DNA from: Gammaproteobacteria bacterium
GTDB lineage: Bacteria; Pseudomonadota; Gammaproteobacteria; Pseudomonadales; Halieaceae
Direction of reading: 5' to 3'
DNA length: 64,000 bases
Assembly: GCA_030426545.1 (NCBI GenBank)
Contig: JAUHYL010000003.1
Coordinates: forward strand, 56,049 to 120,048
Shown one piece after another: positions 17,591 through 26,325 of the stretch. Position 1 is the stretch's first letter, and each line of letters starts with the position of its first letter. The notes below the pieces were generated by a model, which worked only from the letters and a program-made list of their open reading frames with translations, was not told the origin of the DNA and searched no databases. A program made the position numbers and the translations under genes.

Positions 17591-18235
17591 ATGTACAGCA
17601 ACGAAACTTTCAACCGCTGGCGCCGCCACCCCTGGCATGGACTACACACCTACCGGGACAAGACACAGGAGGATGTCGTTCAGGTCTACATCGAGATGAC
17701 GCCGGACGATGTGGTCAAGTATGAACTCGACAAAGCGTCGGGTTTCCTCATGGTCGACCGCCCCCAGCGCACCACTTCCAGCCCCCCTGCCCTCTATGGC
17801 TTCATCCCGCGCACTTACTGCGCTGAAGAAGTGGCCAAGCGCTGCCCCCATGCAGAAATCGCTGACGGAGATCCGCTGGACATTTGTGTTTACTCCGAGC
17901 GCCACATCACACGCGCCGATATCGTACTCAATGCCCGTGTTGTCGGCGGCATCCAGATGATCGACGGCGGCGAAGCGGACGACAAGATCGTCGCGGTACT
18001 GGCTGGCGATAATATCTGGGGCGGTGTTAAAGACCTGAGTGATCTGCCGGAGATCAAGGTAGAGCGGCTGCAGCACTACTTCTCCACCTACAAACTGGTG
18101 CCAGGCCAGGAAAACGACATAAAAGTAGATTTCGTATATGGGCGCGAAGAAGCCCTCAAGGTGATTGCCGCTTCCAAAGTGGATTACAACAACCACTTTG
18201 GCCACCTGCACACGGAGGCACGCGCGAAGGAGTAA
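17591..18235 (+). CDS. ppa: Inorganic pyrophosphatase (family I)
   Basis: The enzyme hydrolyses PPi to phosphate and pulls biosynthetic reactions forward. The family I signature with metal-binding Asp is DGDPLDICV, and YGFIPRTYC and ADDKIVAVL follow the usual order. The length is 214 residues, longer than the 175 of E. coli Ppa, with an N-terminal extension (MYSNETFNRWRRHPWHG). The RBS (TGAGG, nine bases before the ATG) is good. It lies right after the PPi-dependent phosphofructokinase, so the two genes compete for or balance the same PPi pool. A GCGCGACC/GGTCGCGC stem at 18247-18271, without a U-run, separates it from the convergent M15 gene. Confidence 0.95.
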   Translation: MYSNETFNRWRRHPWHGLHTYRDKTQEDVVQVYIEMTPDDVVKYELDKASGFLMVDRPQRTTSSPPALYGFIPRTYCAEEVAKRCPHAEIADGDPLDICVYSERHITRADIVLNARVVGGIQMIDGGEADDKIVAVLAGDNIWGGVKDLSDLPEIKVERLQHYFSTYKLVPGQENDIKVDFVYGREEALKVIAASKVDYNNHFGHLHTEARAKE

Positions 18236-18277
18236 GTCGGAACTGTGCGCGACCCGCAGCGCCGGTCGCGCCAACGC

Positions 18278-19036
18278 TCACAGGGGGCACCAGCCCTCTG
18301 GTACCGCAATGTACCTGTCGAACAACTCCGGCAACTGCCGCTCCAGCACATCGCGCAGCAACACCCCCTGTGGCCTCGCGGCCTCGTCCCAGGCGTGTTT
18401 TAGCATCTCCATCCGAAAGCCCTGCTCGCAGGGCCGGGCAACAGGCGCGTAGCTAAGGTGCCAGCGCTCCGCCGCAATACCGCCGCGATCCGTTTCGTAG
18501 GGGCGATAGAAACCGCGCGACTTTCCCGCCGCCATACGCTCATCCAGCCAGCGATGAAGTGGATCAAACATCCCACCCGGGGCCACCTCTGCGAGTGACA
18601 GCTGCAGTTCGTATCCCTCTGGCACGGCCGCGGCGTCGTACACATCCAGGTCAGTACCCCAATGGTGGCGCGAGCCGCCGGGAATGGCTGAGAAGCGCAT
18701 GATCGCCTGCAGTTGCTCCTCCGGTGGGAGCGACGCAAGGTGCAGGGCCTCACCCGCATCATCATAAACGGGGCGCTCACCGCAGGCTTTGCCGTTCCAG
18801 ATGGCCAGTTGGCGTGCAAAAGAGCGATAACTGCTGGCGATGGCAAGCTTGAAACCAGCCTGGTTTGCGTCGTGCTTCAGCGCAGCAAAGGCCTCCGCCA
18901 CTGCAGCGTGCAGGCGGTGCCCGCTGGGCAGGCGCACGAGGTGGGATTCATCCCGACCGGTGAGCTGACGATCGCTTAGCGCGACAAGCATGGGCGATTC
19001 CCCGGGGGCGATGCGTCGCCCATTCACTGCTGGCAT
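18278..19036 (-). CDS. M15-family peptidase (D,D-carboxypeptidase LdcB/VanY-like)
   Basis: The protein shows the M15B zinc peptidase motifs: SSYRSFARQ, then PGGSRHHWGTDLDVYD with the His and Asp zinc ligands, and ERWHLSY with the third His. Such enzymes trim the terminal D-Ala from peptidoglycan peptides. No obvious signal peptide or lipobox is visible, so either export uses another route or the enzyme is cytoplasmic, as in recycling. The start is uncertain: ATG at 19036, or ATG at 18991 (MLVALSDRQLTG). It is divergent from the Rieske gene with 38 bases between. Confidence 0.87.
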   Translation of the reverse strand: MPAVNGRRIAPGESPMLVALSDRQLTGRDESHLVRLPSGHRLHAAVAEAFAALKHDANQAGFKLAIASSYRSFARQLAIWNGKACGERPVYDDAGEALHLASLPPEEQLQAIMRFSAIPGGSRHHWGTDLDVYDAAAVPEGYELQLSLAEVAPGGMFDPLHRWLDERMAAGKSRGFYRPYETDRGGIAAERWHLSYAPVARPCEQGFRMEMLKHAWDEAARPQGVLLRDVLERQLPELFDRYIAVPEGWCPL

Positions 19037-19074
19037 TCTAGAATAGCCTAAACCATCTGGAGAAGAGAGCGACC

Positions 19075-19389
19075 GTGAGCAGTCTAGGCAACATCACTGA
19101 ATTCCCGGAAAACGCCAGCTGCAGCGTGAATCACGACGGTCGCGACCTGCTGGTGGTGCGGCGGGGCGATGCGTTGTTTGTGTATGAAAATCGCTGCCCG
19201 CACACCCGCGAAAGCCTGGACCCAATGGGCGGTTCAGTAGCCAGCGACGATGGCCTGCTGCTGACCTGCCAGCGACACGCGGCGCAGTTCCGCCTCGACA
19301 ACGGCGAGTGTGTGGGAGGTCCCTGCCTGGGCGAGCAACTGGAGGCAGTGGCGGTGATCATCAGCCAGGGCGAGATCTATCTCGACTGA
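19075..19389 (+). CDS. Small Rieske [2Fe-2S] ferredoxin-like protein
   Basis: This 104-residue single-domain protein has the Rieske ligand motifs CPHTRESL and CQRHAAQF, the CxH...CxxH set that binds one [2Fe-2S] cluster. There is no transmembrane segment, so it is probably a soluble electron carrier or the small subunit of an oxygenase. It resembles NirD-like and biphenyl-dioxygenase-type ferredoxins. No oxygenase is adjacent; the P450 at 8-9 kb is a possible but unsupported partner. The start is GTG with GGAG upstream. The end overlaps the convergent sfsA end by 13 bases. Confidence 0.92.
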   Translation: MSSLGNITEFPENASCSVNHDGRDLLVVRRGDALFVYENRCPHTRESLDPMGGSVASDDGLLLTCQRHAAQFRLDNGECVGGPCLGEQLEAVAVIISQGEIYLD

Positions 19390-20105
19390 CCGGCGCTGTC
19401 CGGAGGATCCAGCGAAAAGGGTAGCTCAGCGCCCAGCGCAATGCCTGCGGGGCTGACCTCAGCGCCCCAGGCCATCACCTCGACACCCGCATCCACCACC
19501 TGCGCCAGCGTATCGCGGTAGCGCGGGTCGATATCACCCGCGGCGCTGACGTGAGTCACGCCGCTGTGAAACACACAGAACAGCAGTACCGCCCGCGTGT
19601 CGGGTGGCTGTAGCACACTCTGCAACTCCAACAGGTGTTTGCGACCACGATCGCTCACTGCATCCGGAAACACGCCCAGGCCGCCGGTTCGACACAGCGT
19701 GACGCATTTCACCTCGATATAGACGCGCCCTGCCCCGCCCTCCAATAGCAGGTCCACACGGCTACCCTGGCCATATTTCACCTCGGTCCGAATTTCCCCA
19801 TAGTCAGAAAAACCCGGAAGCTGACCTCGCTGCAGCGCCTCATGCACGACTTTGTTGGCGCGAGCCGAATGGATACAGGCCATCCCCGCGTCCGTTTGTA
19901 CCAGCTCCCAGGTGTGGGGGTACTTGCGCGTTTTCGAAGCGCTGACGGATAGCCACACCGGGTAGCCCGGTTCGGCGCAGCCGGTCATCGCCCCGGTGTT
20001 CGGGCAGTGCGCCGTGATCACCTCGCCATCGGGCAGCTCCACATCGGCGAGAAAACGCTTGTAGCGTCGCAGCAGTGTGCCCTGCACCAGCCCCTCGAAC
20101 TGCAT
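19377..20105 (-). CDS. sfsA: SfsA family protein (sugar fermentation stimulation homologue)
   Basis: SfsA is a conserved protein with an N-terminal OB-like region and a PD-(D/E)XK-like nuclease-type core; its true function is unsettled. The block HCPNTGAMTGCAEPG and the core RVDLLLEGGAGRVYIEVKCVTL are characteristic. The start is the ATG at 20105, which overlaps the aminotransferase stop as TGATG; the frame runs 55 codons further upstream inside that gene, which is a shadow. The length of 242 residues agrees with the family. The adjacent order aminotransferase-sfsA-dksA is common in gammaproteobacteria. Confidence 0.95.
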   Translation of the reverse strand: MQFEGLVQGTLLRRYKRFLADVELPDGEVITAHCPNTGAMTGCAEPGYPVWLSVSASKTRKYPHTWELVQTDAGMACIHSARANKVVHEALQRGQLPGFSDYGEIRTEVKYGQGSRVDLLLEGGAGRVYIEVKCVTLCRTGGLGVFPDAVSDRGRKHLLELQSVLQPPDTRAVLLFCVFHSGVTHVSAAGDIDPRYRDTLAQVVDAGVEVMAWGAEVSPAGIALGAELPFSLDPPDSAGQSR

Positions 20106-21292
20106 CAGGCGTTTGCTCCGCGCAAGACGCTGTCCAGACGCTCCACGGCCACCTCCAGTCGTTCCATACTGGTGGTGTAGGAAAAGCGCAGGTGTTCGTT
20201 GGCACGGTGGTGGCCAAAGTCCAGCCCGGGCGTCAGCGCCACACCGTTCTCCTCCAGCAGGCGCAGGCAAAACGCCTGGCTGTCATCGGTGAAGCGGCTC
20301 GCATCGGCATAAATGTAAAAGGCGCCCTGGGGCTTGCAGGGCACCGCAAACCCCAGTTCCTGCACGGCGGGCAGCAGGTAATCGCGGCGCTGGCGAAACA
20401 CGTCGCGGCGTTCTTCCAGAATCTCGCGCGTGGCGGGCTCGAAACCTGCCAGGGCGGCATGCTGCGCCATGGTGGACATGGAAATGAACAGGTTCTGGGC
20501 CAGTTTTTCCATCTCCACGACTGCCGCCTCCGGCGCAACCAGCCAGCCCAGGCGCCAGCCCGTCATGCCAAAGTACTTGGAGAAGCTGTTGATGACGAAG
20601 GCATCCGGGTCGACCTCCAGTACCGAGGGGGCATCTCCCTCGTAGCAGAGACCATGGTAGATCTCATCGACCAGCAGATGGCCGCCACGGGCACGCACCG
20701 CCGCCGACAGACCCGCCAGATCCTCCCTCGACAGGGCGGTACCGGTCGGGTTCGCCGGCGAAGCGACCATTGCGCCGACGGTGCTGGGCTGCCAGTGCTG
20801 CTGTGCGAGTTCGCCGCTGAGCTGGTAGTTGCTGTCGGCGCCGACCGGCACCAGCTGGCCATGCCCCTCAACGAGACGCATGAAGTGCCGGTTACAGGGG
20901 TAGCCCGGGTCAGTCATCAACATACCGTCGCCGGGGTTCATCAGCAGGGCTGCGATGAGCAGCAGTGCACCGGATGCGCCCGGTGTCACCATAATGCGAG
21001 ACGGAGGTACATCGAGGCCATAGGTGTCGGCGTAATGACGGGACAGCGCCTCTCGCAGCTGCGGAATTCCCGCCGCCTGTGAGTAATGGGTTTCGCCTCG
21101 GGCAAGCGCTGCACGCCCGGCCTCAATAATGGGCTGTGCCGTGGCAAAATCGGGCTCGCCTGCGGCCATGTGCACGATATCCTGGCCGGCCGCGGCGAGT
21201 TGCGTGGCGCGCTCCAGCACCTCAACCACTCGAAACGGCTCAATTTCCGCCACGCGCGCCGCATAGCCGCGTTTTCCCACACTGCCAGCCAT
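20105..21292 (-). CDS. Class I/II PLP-dependent aminotransferase
   Basis: This fold-type I aminotransferase has the PLP lysine in NSFSKYFGMTGWRLGW, the Asn/Pro block SPANPTGTAL and the Asp-Tyr block LLVDEIYHGL. The C-terminal RFSYTTSMERLEVAVERL carries the substrate carboxylate Arg. The group includes aspartate and alanine transaminases; substrate use cannot be told. The ATG at 21292 is chosen because GGGGAG lies nine bases upstream; an ATG 11 codons earlier (21325) has no clear site. It is coupled to sfsA and is divergent from dksA. Confidence 0.92.
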   Translation of the reverse strand: MAGSVGKRGYAARVAEIEPFRVVEVLERATQLAAAGQDIVHMAAGEPDFATAQPIIEAGRAALARGETHYSQAAGIPQLREALSRHYADTYGLDVPPSRIMVTPGASGALLLIAALLMNPGDGMLMTDPGYPCNRHFMRLVEGHGQLVPVGADSNYQLSGELAQQHWQPSTVGAMVASPANPTGTALSREDLAGLSAAVRARGGHLLVDEIYHGLCYEGDAPSVLEVDPDAFVINSFSKYFGMTGWRLGWLVAPEAAVVEMEKLAQNLFISMSTMAQHAALAGFEPATREILEERRDVFRQRRDYLLPAVQELGFAVPCKPQGAFYIYADASRFTDDSQAFCLRLLEENGVALTPGLDFGHHRANEHLRFSYTTSMERLEVAVERLDSVLRGANA

Positions 21293-21522
21293 TCCACCAA
21301 GCTCCCCTGAAGACAAGCGCGCCATTCTACTGCAGTTGGCAGACCAGCGCCGTATATCGCTAAAAAGCGCGTGTAAAGAGTGGCGCCACCAAAACTATTC
21401 TGGTAGTTTCTCCGCCCTTGGATTTGGGCGCCCTCAATGCACACTGAAAGCGGCCCGTATTCAGCCCTGTGAGTATTGTTGTCGAGTACACATTCGTACC
21501 ATTGACGTATGGGAAGTTAGCC

Positions 21523-22032
21523 ATGCCACCAGCAGCCAAAAAAGCAGCCCCGAAGAAGAAAGCCAAGGCGAAGGCCAAGGCTCCTGCCAAGAAAAAGGCA
21601 GCAGCCAAGTCCAGCAACCTGGAATTCAAGAACTTCGAGCCCTACAAACCCAAGCGGGGCGAAAAGTACATGAGCGAGAAGCAGCGCGAGCACTTCCGCG
21701 GCATCCTCATGAACTGGAAGAAGGAACTGATGCAGGAAGTTGACCGCACCGTGTCCCACATGAAGGACGAGGCCGCCAACTTTCCCGACCCGGCCGATCG
21801 TGCCACGCAGGAAGAGGAATTCAGCCTCGAACTGCGCACCCGCGACCGCGAGCGCAAGCTGATCAAGAAGATCGACGCCACCATGGAGCTGATCGACCAG
21901 GACGATTACGGCTACTGCGATGCCTGTGGCATCGAGATCGGCATCCAGCGCCTGGAGGCGCGGCCCACCGCCACGCTGTGCATCGACTGCAAGACCCTCG
22001 CTGAAATCAAAGAGAAGCAAGAGCTGGGCTGA
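21523..22032 (+). CDS. dksA: RNA polymerase-binding transcription factor DksA
   Basis: DksA binds the secondary channel of RNA polymerase and with ppGpp controls rRNA and amino-acid genes. The core is nearly standard: coiled coil with the [20 protein letters not shown] tip block, and a zinc finger CDAC...CIDC. Unusual is the N-terminal tail of ~30 residues made almost only of Ala, Lys and Pro ([20 protein letters not shown]), like a histone H1 tail. E. coli DksA has no such run. The ATG at 21523 begins the tail; an 18-codon upstream extension lacks support. It heads the dksA-gluQ-cbrAB block known in Pseudomonas. Confidence 0.96.
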   Translation: MPPAAKKAAPKKKAKAKAKAPAKKKAAAKSSNLEFKNFEPYKPKRGEKYMSEKQREHFRGILMNWKKELMQEVDRTVSHMKDEAANFPDPADRATQEEEFSLELRTRDRERKLIKKIDATMELIDQDDYGYCDACGIEIGIQRLEARPTATLCIDCKTLAEIKEKQELG

Positions 22033-22058
22033 CACCCGGCTCGCATGCACCCAATCGC

Positions 22059-22961
22059 ATGCCCGCACAGGCAACCGCCTACCGGGGCCGATTCGCCCCC
22101 TCGCCCACCGGCCCTCTGCATCTCGGCTCACTGATAGCCGCCCTTGCCAGCTTTCTGGATGCCAGGCAACACGGTGGCACCTGGCTGGTGCGCATGGAGG
22201 ATATCGATCCGCCGCGCGAAGAACCGGGCGCGGCACAGCGCATTCTCAACAGTTTGGAGGCGCACGGGCTGATCGCCGACGAGACCGTGCTCTACCAGAG
22301 CTCGAGGAGCGACGCGTACCAGAGCGCACTGGACACCCTGTTCGCAGATGGCCTGCTTTTCAGCTGCGACTGCACCCGCGCATCAACCGGCCCAAACGGC
22401 AGTTGTTGCGGCCGCTGTCGGGAACGCCAGGCGAGCGTCAGCACACCCTGCGCCCTGCGTGTCAACGTACCTGCCGAGTACACCGTGAGCTTCCCGGATC
22501 GCCTCCAGGGTCTGCAGAGTGAGGCGCTGGGGAAGTCCCTGTCCGACTTCGTGGTGAAGCGCAAAGACGGCCTGGACGCCTACCAACTGGCAGTGGTGGT
22601 CGACGACGGAGACCAGGGCATCACGCACATTGTGCGCGGCTGTGACCTGCTGGACTCGACGCCGCGCCAGATCCTGTTGCAGGAATTGCTCGGCTACGCC
22701 ACCCCCCGCTACTGCCACCTCCCCGTGATCACCACCCGCGACGGCCAGAAGTTCAGCAAACAGAACCACGCGCCCCCCCTGAACGACTCGCTGGCGACAG
22801 AGAACCTTCGGCTGGCGCTGCGCTTTCTGCAACAGTTGGAGCCCCCGGCGGAACTGCAGCAGCCTGACCCGCTGCTGCGCTATGCCATCGAACATTGGTC
22901 ATTGCAACAGGTGCCGGCACAGGCTTCCGTTGCCGCCGCAACGCTCGGCCTTGACGCCTGA
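22059..22961 (+). CDS. gluQ: Glutamyl-Q tRNA(Asp) synthetase
   Basis: GluQ-RS attaches glutamate to the queuosine base at position 34 of tRNA(Asp). It is a GluRS catalytic domain without the anticodon-binding part: 300 residues, HIGH motif as PLHLGSL, and a KMSKS-like KFSKQ. A Cys set in CDCTRASTGPNGSCCGRC agrees with the family's zinc-binding region. The gene follows dksA by 26 bases, the conserved pair in gammaproteobacteria, so it is probably co-transcribed with it. Confidence 0.95.
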   Translation: MPAQATAYRGRFAPSPTGPLHLGSLIAALASFLDARQHGGTWLVRMEDIDPPREEPGAAQRILNSLEAHGLIADETVLYQSSRSDAYQSALDTLFADGLLFSCDCTRASTGPNGSCCGRCRERQASVSTPCALRVNVPAEYTVSFPDRLQGLQSEALGKSLSDFVVKRKDGLDAYQLAVVVDDGDQGITHIVRGCDLLDSTPRQILLQELLGYATPRYCHLPVITTRDGQKFSKQNHAPPLNDSLATENLRLALRFLQQLEPPAELQQPDPLLRYAIEHWSLQQVPAQASVAAATLGLDA

Positions 22962-23063
22962 GCCGGGCAGACAACTGCGCGCACGACATCGCAACGCGCT
23001 TTACCGGCCTCAACCGCTTCAGTAGTATCCCGACAGGCGACCAACGCAGGGGGCAGTTCCAGC

Positions 23064-23240
23064 ATGTACATCGATCGCGCGCTGCTGTTAGTCGCCGCCG
23101 TCATGCTCGTATTTATGCCGTCGATCGCCGACTGGCTTACCAGCTCCGACACCGCCTGGTACCGGCCCTACCAACTCTGGCTGCTGATTGTGGCCGCCGC
23201 TTACTGGAACCAGCGCTCACGGCCCCGCGATGAGCTGTGA
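23064..23240 (+). CDS. CbrX-like small membrane protein upstream of cbrA
   Basis: A 58-codon frame begins at ATG 23064 and ends three bases before the cbrA ATG. The product has two hydrophobic stretches (LLLVAAVMLVFMPSIADWL and LWLLIVAAAYW) joined by a short polar loop, and a charged C-terminus (RSRPRDEL). In Pseudomonas putida a small ORF named cbrX sits directly before cbrA and is coupled to it; position, size and coupling agree, but I cannot compare the sequences. The GGGGGCAG stretch upstream of the ATG can serve as a site. The frame is too short for usual ORF cut-offs. Confidence 0.7.
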   Translation: MYIDRALLLVAAVMLVFMPSIADWLTSSDTAWYRPYQLWLLIVAAAYWNQRSRPRDEL

Positions 23241-23243
23241 GAC

Positions 23244-26216
23244 ATGAGCTATAGCCTGACCCAGATCCTGCTGTTCATCACGGCTTACCTGAGCGGCCTG
23301 TTTGCGGTGGCCCAGCTCGCCGACAGCGGTGTCATTTCACGGCGCATCACTCACCACCCAGCGGTTTACGTGCTCTCGCTGGGCGTTTTCGCCGGAGTGA
23401 TGGCCACCAACGGCGCCATGGCGCTGGCACAGGAAGTCGGGTACAGCTTCCTGCTCTACTACTCCGGCGTGGTGATGCTGTTTATCTTCGGCGCGCTGTT
23501 GCTAATGCCGCTGTTACGCCTGTGCCGCGTTTACCAGCTGGCGTCGCTGGCGGACGTACTCACTTTTCGATTTCGCAGCCCCTGGGTGGGCGCGGCAATC
23601 GCCCTCGCCATGGGTATGACCCTGCTGCCACTGCTGGCCCTGCAAATTCAGGCCGTGGCAGAGAGTATTCACATGTTGGCGGGCGATGCCGTTCTTGCCC
23701 CCGGGCCGGACAGGCACAACCAGCTCGCGATGCTGTTCTGCATTATTATCACCGCGTTTTCCATCCTGTTCGGCACGCGGCATCGCTCTCCGCAGGAACG
23801 CAACACCGGGCTGGTGACCGCCATTGCGTTTGAGTCCGTGGTGAAGCTCAGCGCAATGACGATGCTTATGCTGGCTGCCGTGTACGGTGTGTTCGGTGGC
23901 CTGGCCAATATGGAACAGTGGCTGCTGGAGAACCCGCACATCAGCGGCGCCTTACGCGAGGCCGTAGACGGCGACGTGGCGCGCACGCTGCTGCTGGTGT
24001 TTTTTGCCGGTGCCGTGTGCATGCCGCACATTTTTCATATGGCCTTTGCCGAAAATAACGACAGCCGCGATCTGCGCACGGCCACCTGGGGACTGCCGCT
24101 TTACCTGCTGCTGCTTGGGCTTCCCGTCCTGCCGATTGTGTGGGCCTGCCTCAAACTGGGGCTTGGGGCGCCAGTGGAGTTCAGCGGCCTGGCCATGGGC
24201 ATGGCCATGCACTCGGTGAGTCTGAGCGGTGCCGCGTTCGTCGCCGGCCTGTCTGCCGCCAGTGCCACGATCATCGTCACCACCCTCGCACTGGCGAATA
24301 TGTTTCTCAATCATCTTGTGGTGCCGCTGGGACTGCCGCGCTATGACAGCGAGCAGAGCCTGTATTCGCAACTGCGCTGGGGGCGCAGAGTTCTGATTGC
24401 CCTCCTGATCGCCGGCGGCTACGTGTTCTACGCTGCCCTCAGCGGCACGCAGAGCCTGACACAACTGGCACTGGTGGCATTTGCCGGCACCCTGCAGTTC
24501 CTGCCCGGGGTCATCGCCACCCCCTACTGGCCCGGTGCGAATCGCAAAGGGCTGCTGGTCGGCCTGGTCGGCGGCCTGCTGGTCTGGCTGTTTGCGCTGC
24601 TGCTCCCGCTGATCAGCGGGTACGAGCCGGTAAAACTGAATACCCTCTGCGCGACATTAACCGGTGTGCATCAAAACACCTGGGCAGCCGCCACGTTGGC
24701 GTCCATTTTTATCAACGTCGGGCTGTTCATCGGCGTATCGCTGGTAACGCGCGCGAGCAAGGCGGAACGGGTCGCTGCCGAAATCTGCTCCATGGACACC
24801 CGCGCCCGGCCGACACGCCAGTTGCTCGCAGTGCAGCGCGCAGAGGACTTCAGCGCGCAACTCGCGCCCGCGCTGGGTGAAAAAACAGCGCTGGCAGAAG
24901 TCGACCTCGCGCTGGAAGAGCTACAGTTTTCGCGCCAGGAATCTCGACCCTATGCCCTGCGACGCCTGCGCGCACGCATCGAGGCCAACCTGTCCGGGCT
25001 TCTGGGCCCGGCCGCGGCAAATCGCATCATGGAGAACTGCCTGCCCTTTCAGCCCGGCGTGGAAACAGAATCGGAAGATCTGCACCTGATAGAACGCGAC
25101 CTGGACGAAGCCCCACAGCGGTTCACCGGCCTGGCGGCGGATCTGGACAACCTGCGCCGACATCACCGAGAAACGCTGGACAAACTGCCCATCGGTGCCT
25201 GGTCGATCAGCCACGAGGGCGAACTCCTGATGTGGAATCGAAGCATGGAGCAAATCACCGGTATCGCCGCTTCCTCCGTCCTCGGCTCCCTGCTGCCTTC
25301 TGTGCCCAGCCCGTGGGACAGGGTGTTGGCGAATTTTCTCGAGGCGGATGAGGATACCGTCCCCAAGACCGAGGTTGCCGCGCTGGACGGTACCTCGCGC
25401 TGGATCAGCCTGCACAAGGCAGCCATCGATGAAAGCGGCCACGGCGATACCGTTATTCTCGTGGAGGACGTTACCGATTACGAATTGCTGGAAAGCGAAC
25501 TGCTGCACAATGAGCGCCTGGCATCCATCGGCCGTCTGGCGGCAGGTGTTGTGCACGAAATAGGCAACCCCGTCACCGGCATCGCCTGCCTGGCACAAAA
25601 CCTTGAATACGAATCGGATCCCGAGGAGATCCGTTTTATGGCGCAGGATATTCTGAAGCAGACCTCGCGCGTCACGCGCATCGTCGAGTCGCTGATGAAT
25701 TTTTCCCATGGCGGTGTCAGCGCCGCGGAAGTGAATCTACAGCCGGCCAACCTCGCCGACTGCGTGGACGAGGCTATTCACCTGCTGTCACTGGATCGCG
25801 AGGCGAAGCCGGTCAAGTTCACCAACGACTGCGATCGCGAGCTGGTGGTGCTTGCCGACAGCCAGCGGTTACTGCAGGTATTCGTCAACCTGCTGGGCAA
25901 CGCACGCGATGCCAGCGACGAGTACGGCGCCATCGACATTACGGCCAGCGCCACCGAAACCGAGGTCAACGTGCACGTTGAAGATGCCGGTTGCGGTATC
26001 CCTCCCGAACTGCAGAGCCAGGTGTTTGAGCCATTCTTTACCACCAAGGATCCTGGCGCAGGCACCGGACTGGGGCTGGCGCTGGTGTTCAGCATCATGG
26101 ATGATCTGGGTGGCCGTATTCAGCTCTCCAGCCCGATCAGTGAAGGCCCCCGGCCCGGGACTCGTGCCAGCCTGCAATTGCAACGCACCAGCTACGGTAC
26201 TTCATTCGAGGTCTGA
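23244..26216 (+). CDS. cbrA: Sensor histidine kinase CbrA (SLC5 transporter-kinase fusion)
   Basis: The 990-residue protein matches the size and plan of Pseudomonas CbrA. Residues 1 to ~510 form a sodium/solute symporter (SLC5) domain of about 13 helices, and a STAC-like linker follows. A PAS domain (LPIGAWSISHEGELLMWNRS) comes next. The kinase part has H-box VVHEIGNPVTGIA with phospho-His771, N-box LLGNARDASD, G1 DAGCGIP and G2 GTGLGLAL. In Pseudomonas it senses carbon/nitrogen balance, takes up histidine and signals to CbrB. It starts three bases after the CbrX-like ORF and precedes cbrB by 109 bases. Confidence 0.95.
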   Translation: MSYSLTQILLFITAYLSGLFAVAQLADSGVISRRITHHPAVYVLSLGVFAGVMATNGAMALAQEVGYSFLLYYSGVVMLFIFGALLLMPLLRLCRVYQLASLADVLTFRFRSPWVGAAIALAMGMTLLPLLALQIQAVAESIHMLAGDAVLAPGPDRHNQLAMLFCIIITAFSILFGTRHRSPQERNTGLVTAIAFESVVKLSAMTMLMLAAVYGVFGGLANMEQWLLENPHISGALREAVDGDVARTLLLVFFAGAVCMPHIFHMAFAENNDSRDLRTATWGLPLYLLLLGLPVLPIVWACLKLGLGAPVEFSGLAMGMAMHSVSLSGAAFVAGLSAASATIIVTTLALANMFLNHLVVPLGLPRYDSEQSLYSQLRWGRRVLIALLIAGGYVFYAALSGTQSLTQLALVAFAGTLQFLPGVIATPYWPGANRKGLLVGLVGGLLVWLFALLLPLISGYEPVKLNTLCATLTGVHQNTWAAATLASIFINVGLFIGVSLVTRASKAERVAAEICSMDTRARPTRQLLAVQRAEDFSAQLAPALGEKTALAEVDLALEELQFSRQESRPYALRRLRARIEANLSGLLGPAAANRIMENCLPFQPGVETESEDLHLIERDLDEAPQRFTGLAADLDNLRRHHRETLDKLPIGAWSISHEGELLMWNRSMEQITGIAASSVLGSLLPSVPSPWDRVLANFLEADEDTVPKTEVAALDGTSRWISLHKAAIDESGHGDTVILVEDVTDYELLESELLHNERLASIGRLAAGVVHEIGNPVTGIACLAQNLEYESDPEEIRFMAQDILKQTSRVTRIVESLMNFSHGGVSAAEVNLQPANLADCVDEAIHLLSLDREAKPVKFTNDCDRELVVLADSQRLLQVFVNLLGNARDASDEYGAIDITASATETEVNVHVEDAGCGIPPELQSQVFEPFFTTKDPGAGTGLGLALVFSIMDDLGGRIQLSSPISEGPRPGTRASLQLQRTSYGTSFEV

Positions 26217-26295
26217 CCCGCAGGCCGCCCGAAACCGGCGTGTAACCCGAAGCAACACCCTGTTCACTGGCAAAACAAGGGATTGCGGTGTATTT

Positions 26296-26321
26296 TGTGT
26301 AGTAAGTACACATTGGTAACA
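26296..26321 (+). promoter_or_regulatory. Palindrome and TTGGTAACA element before cbrB
   Basis: TGTGTA-gtaag-TACACA (26296-26312) is a perfect 6-bp inverted repeat, directly followed by TTGGTAACA (26313-26321), 4 bases before the cbrB ATG. The same TTGGTAACA occurs upstream of the sigma-54 promoter at 27803-27811. The element could be an operator for cbrB autoregulation or an RNA hairpin covering the cbrB start region. Confidence 0.4.
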
Positions 26322-26325
26322 CCGC

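Noticed and set aside
18247..18271. Terminator between ppa and the M15 gene
   Set aside because: A good 8-bp stem exists but has no U-run on either strand, so I do not list it as a terminator feature.
23244..24760. Calling the CbrA gene a sodium/proline symporter
   Set aside because: The SLC5 part is continuous with PAS and kinase domains with no stop, which is the CbrA architecture.
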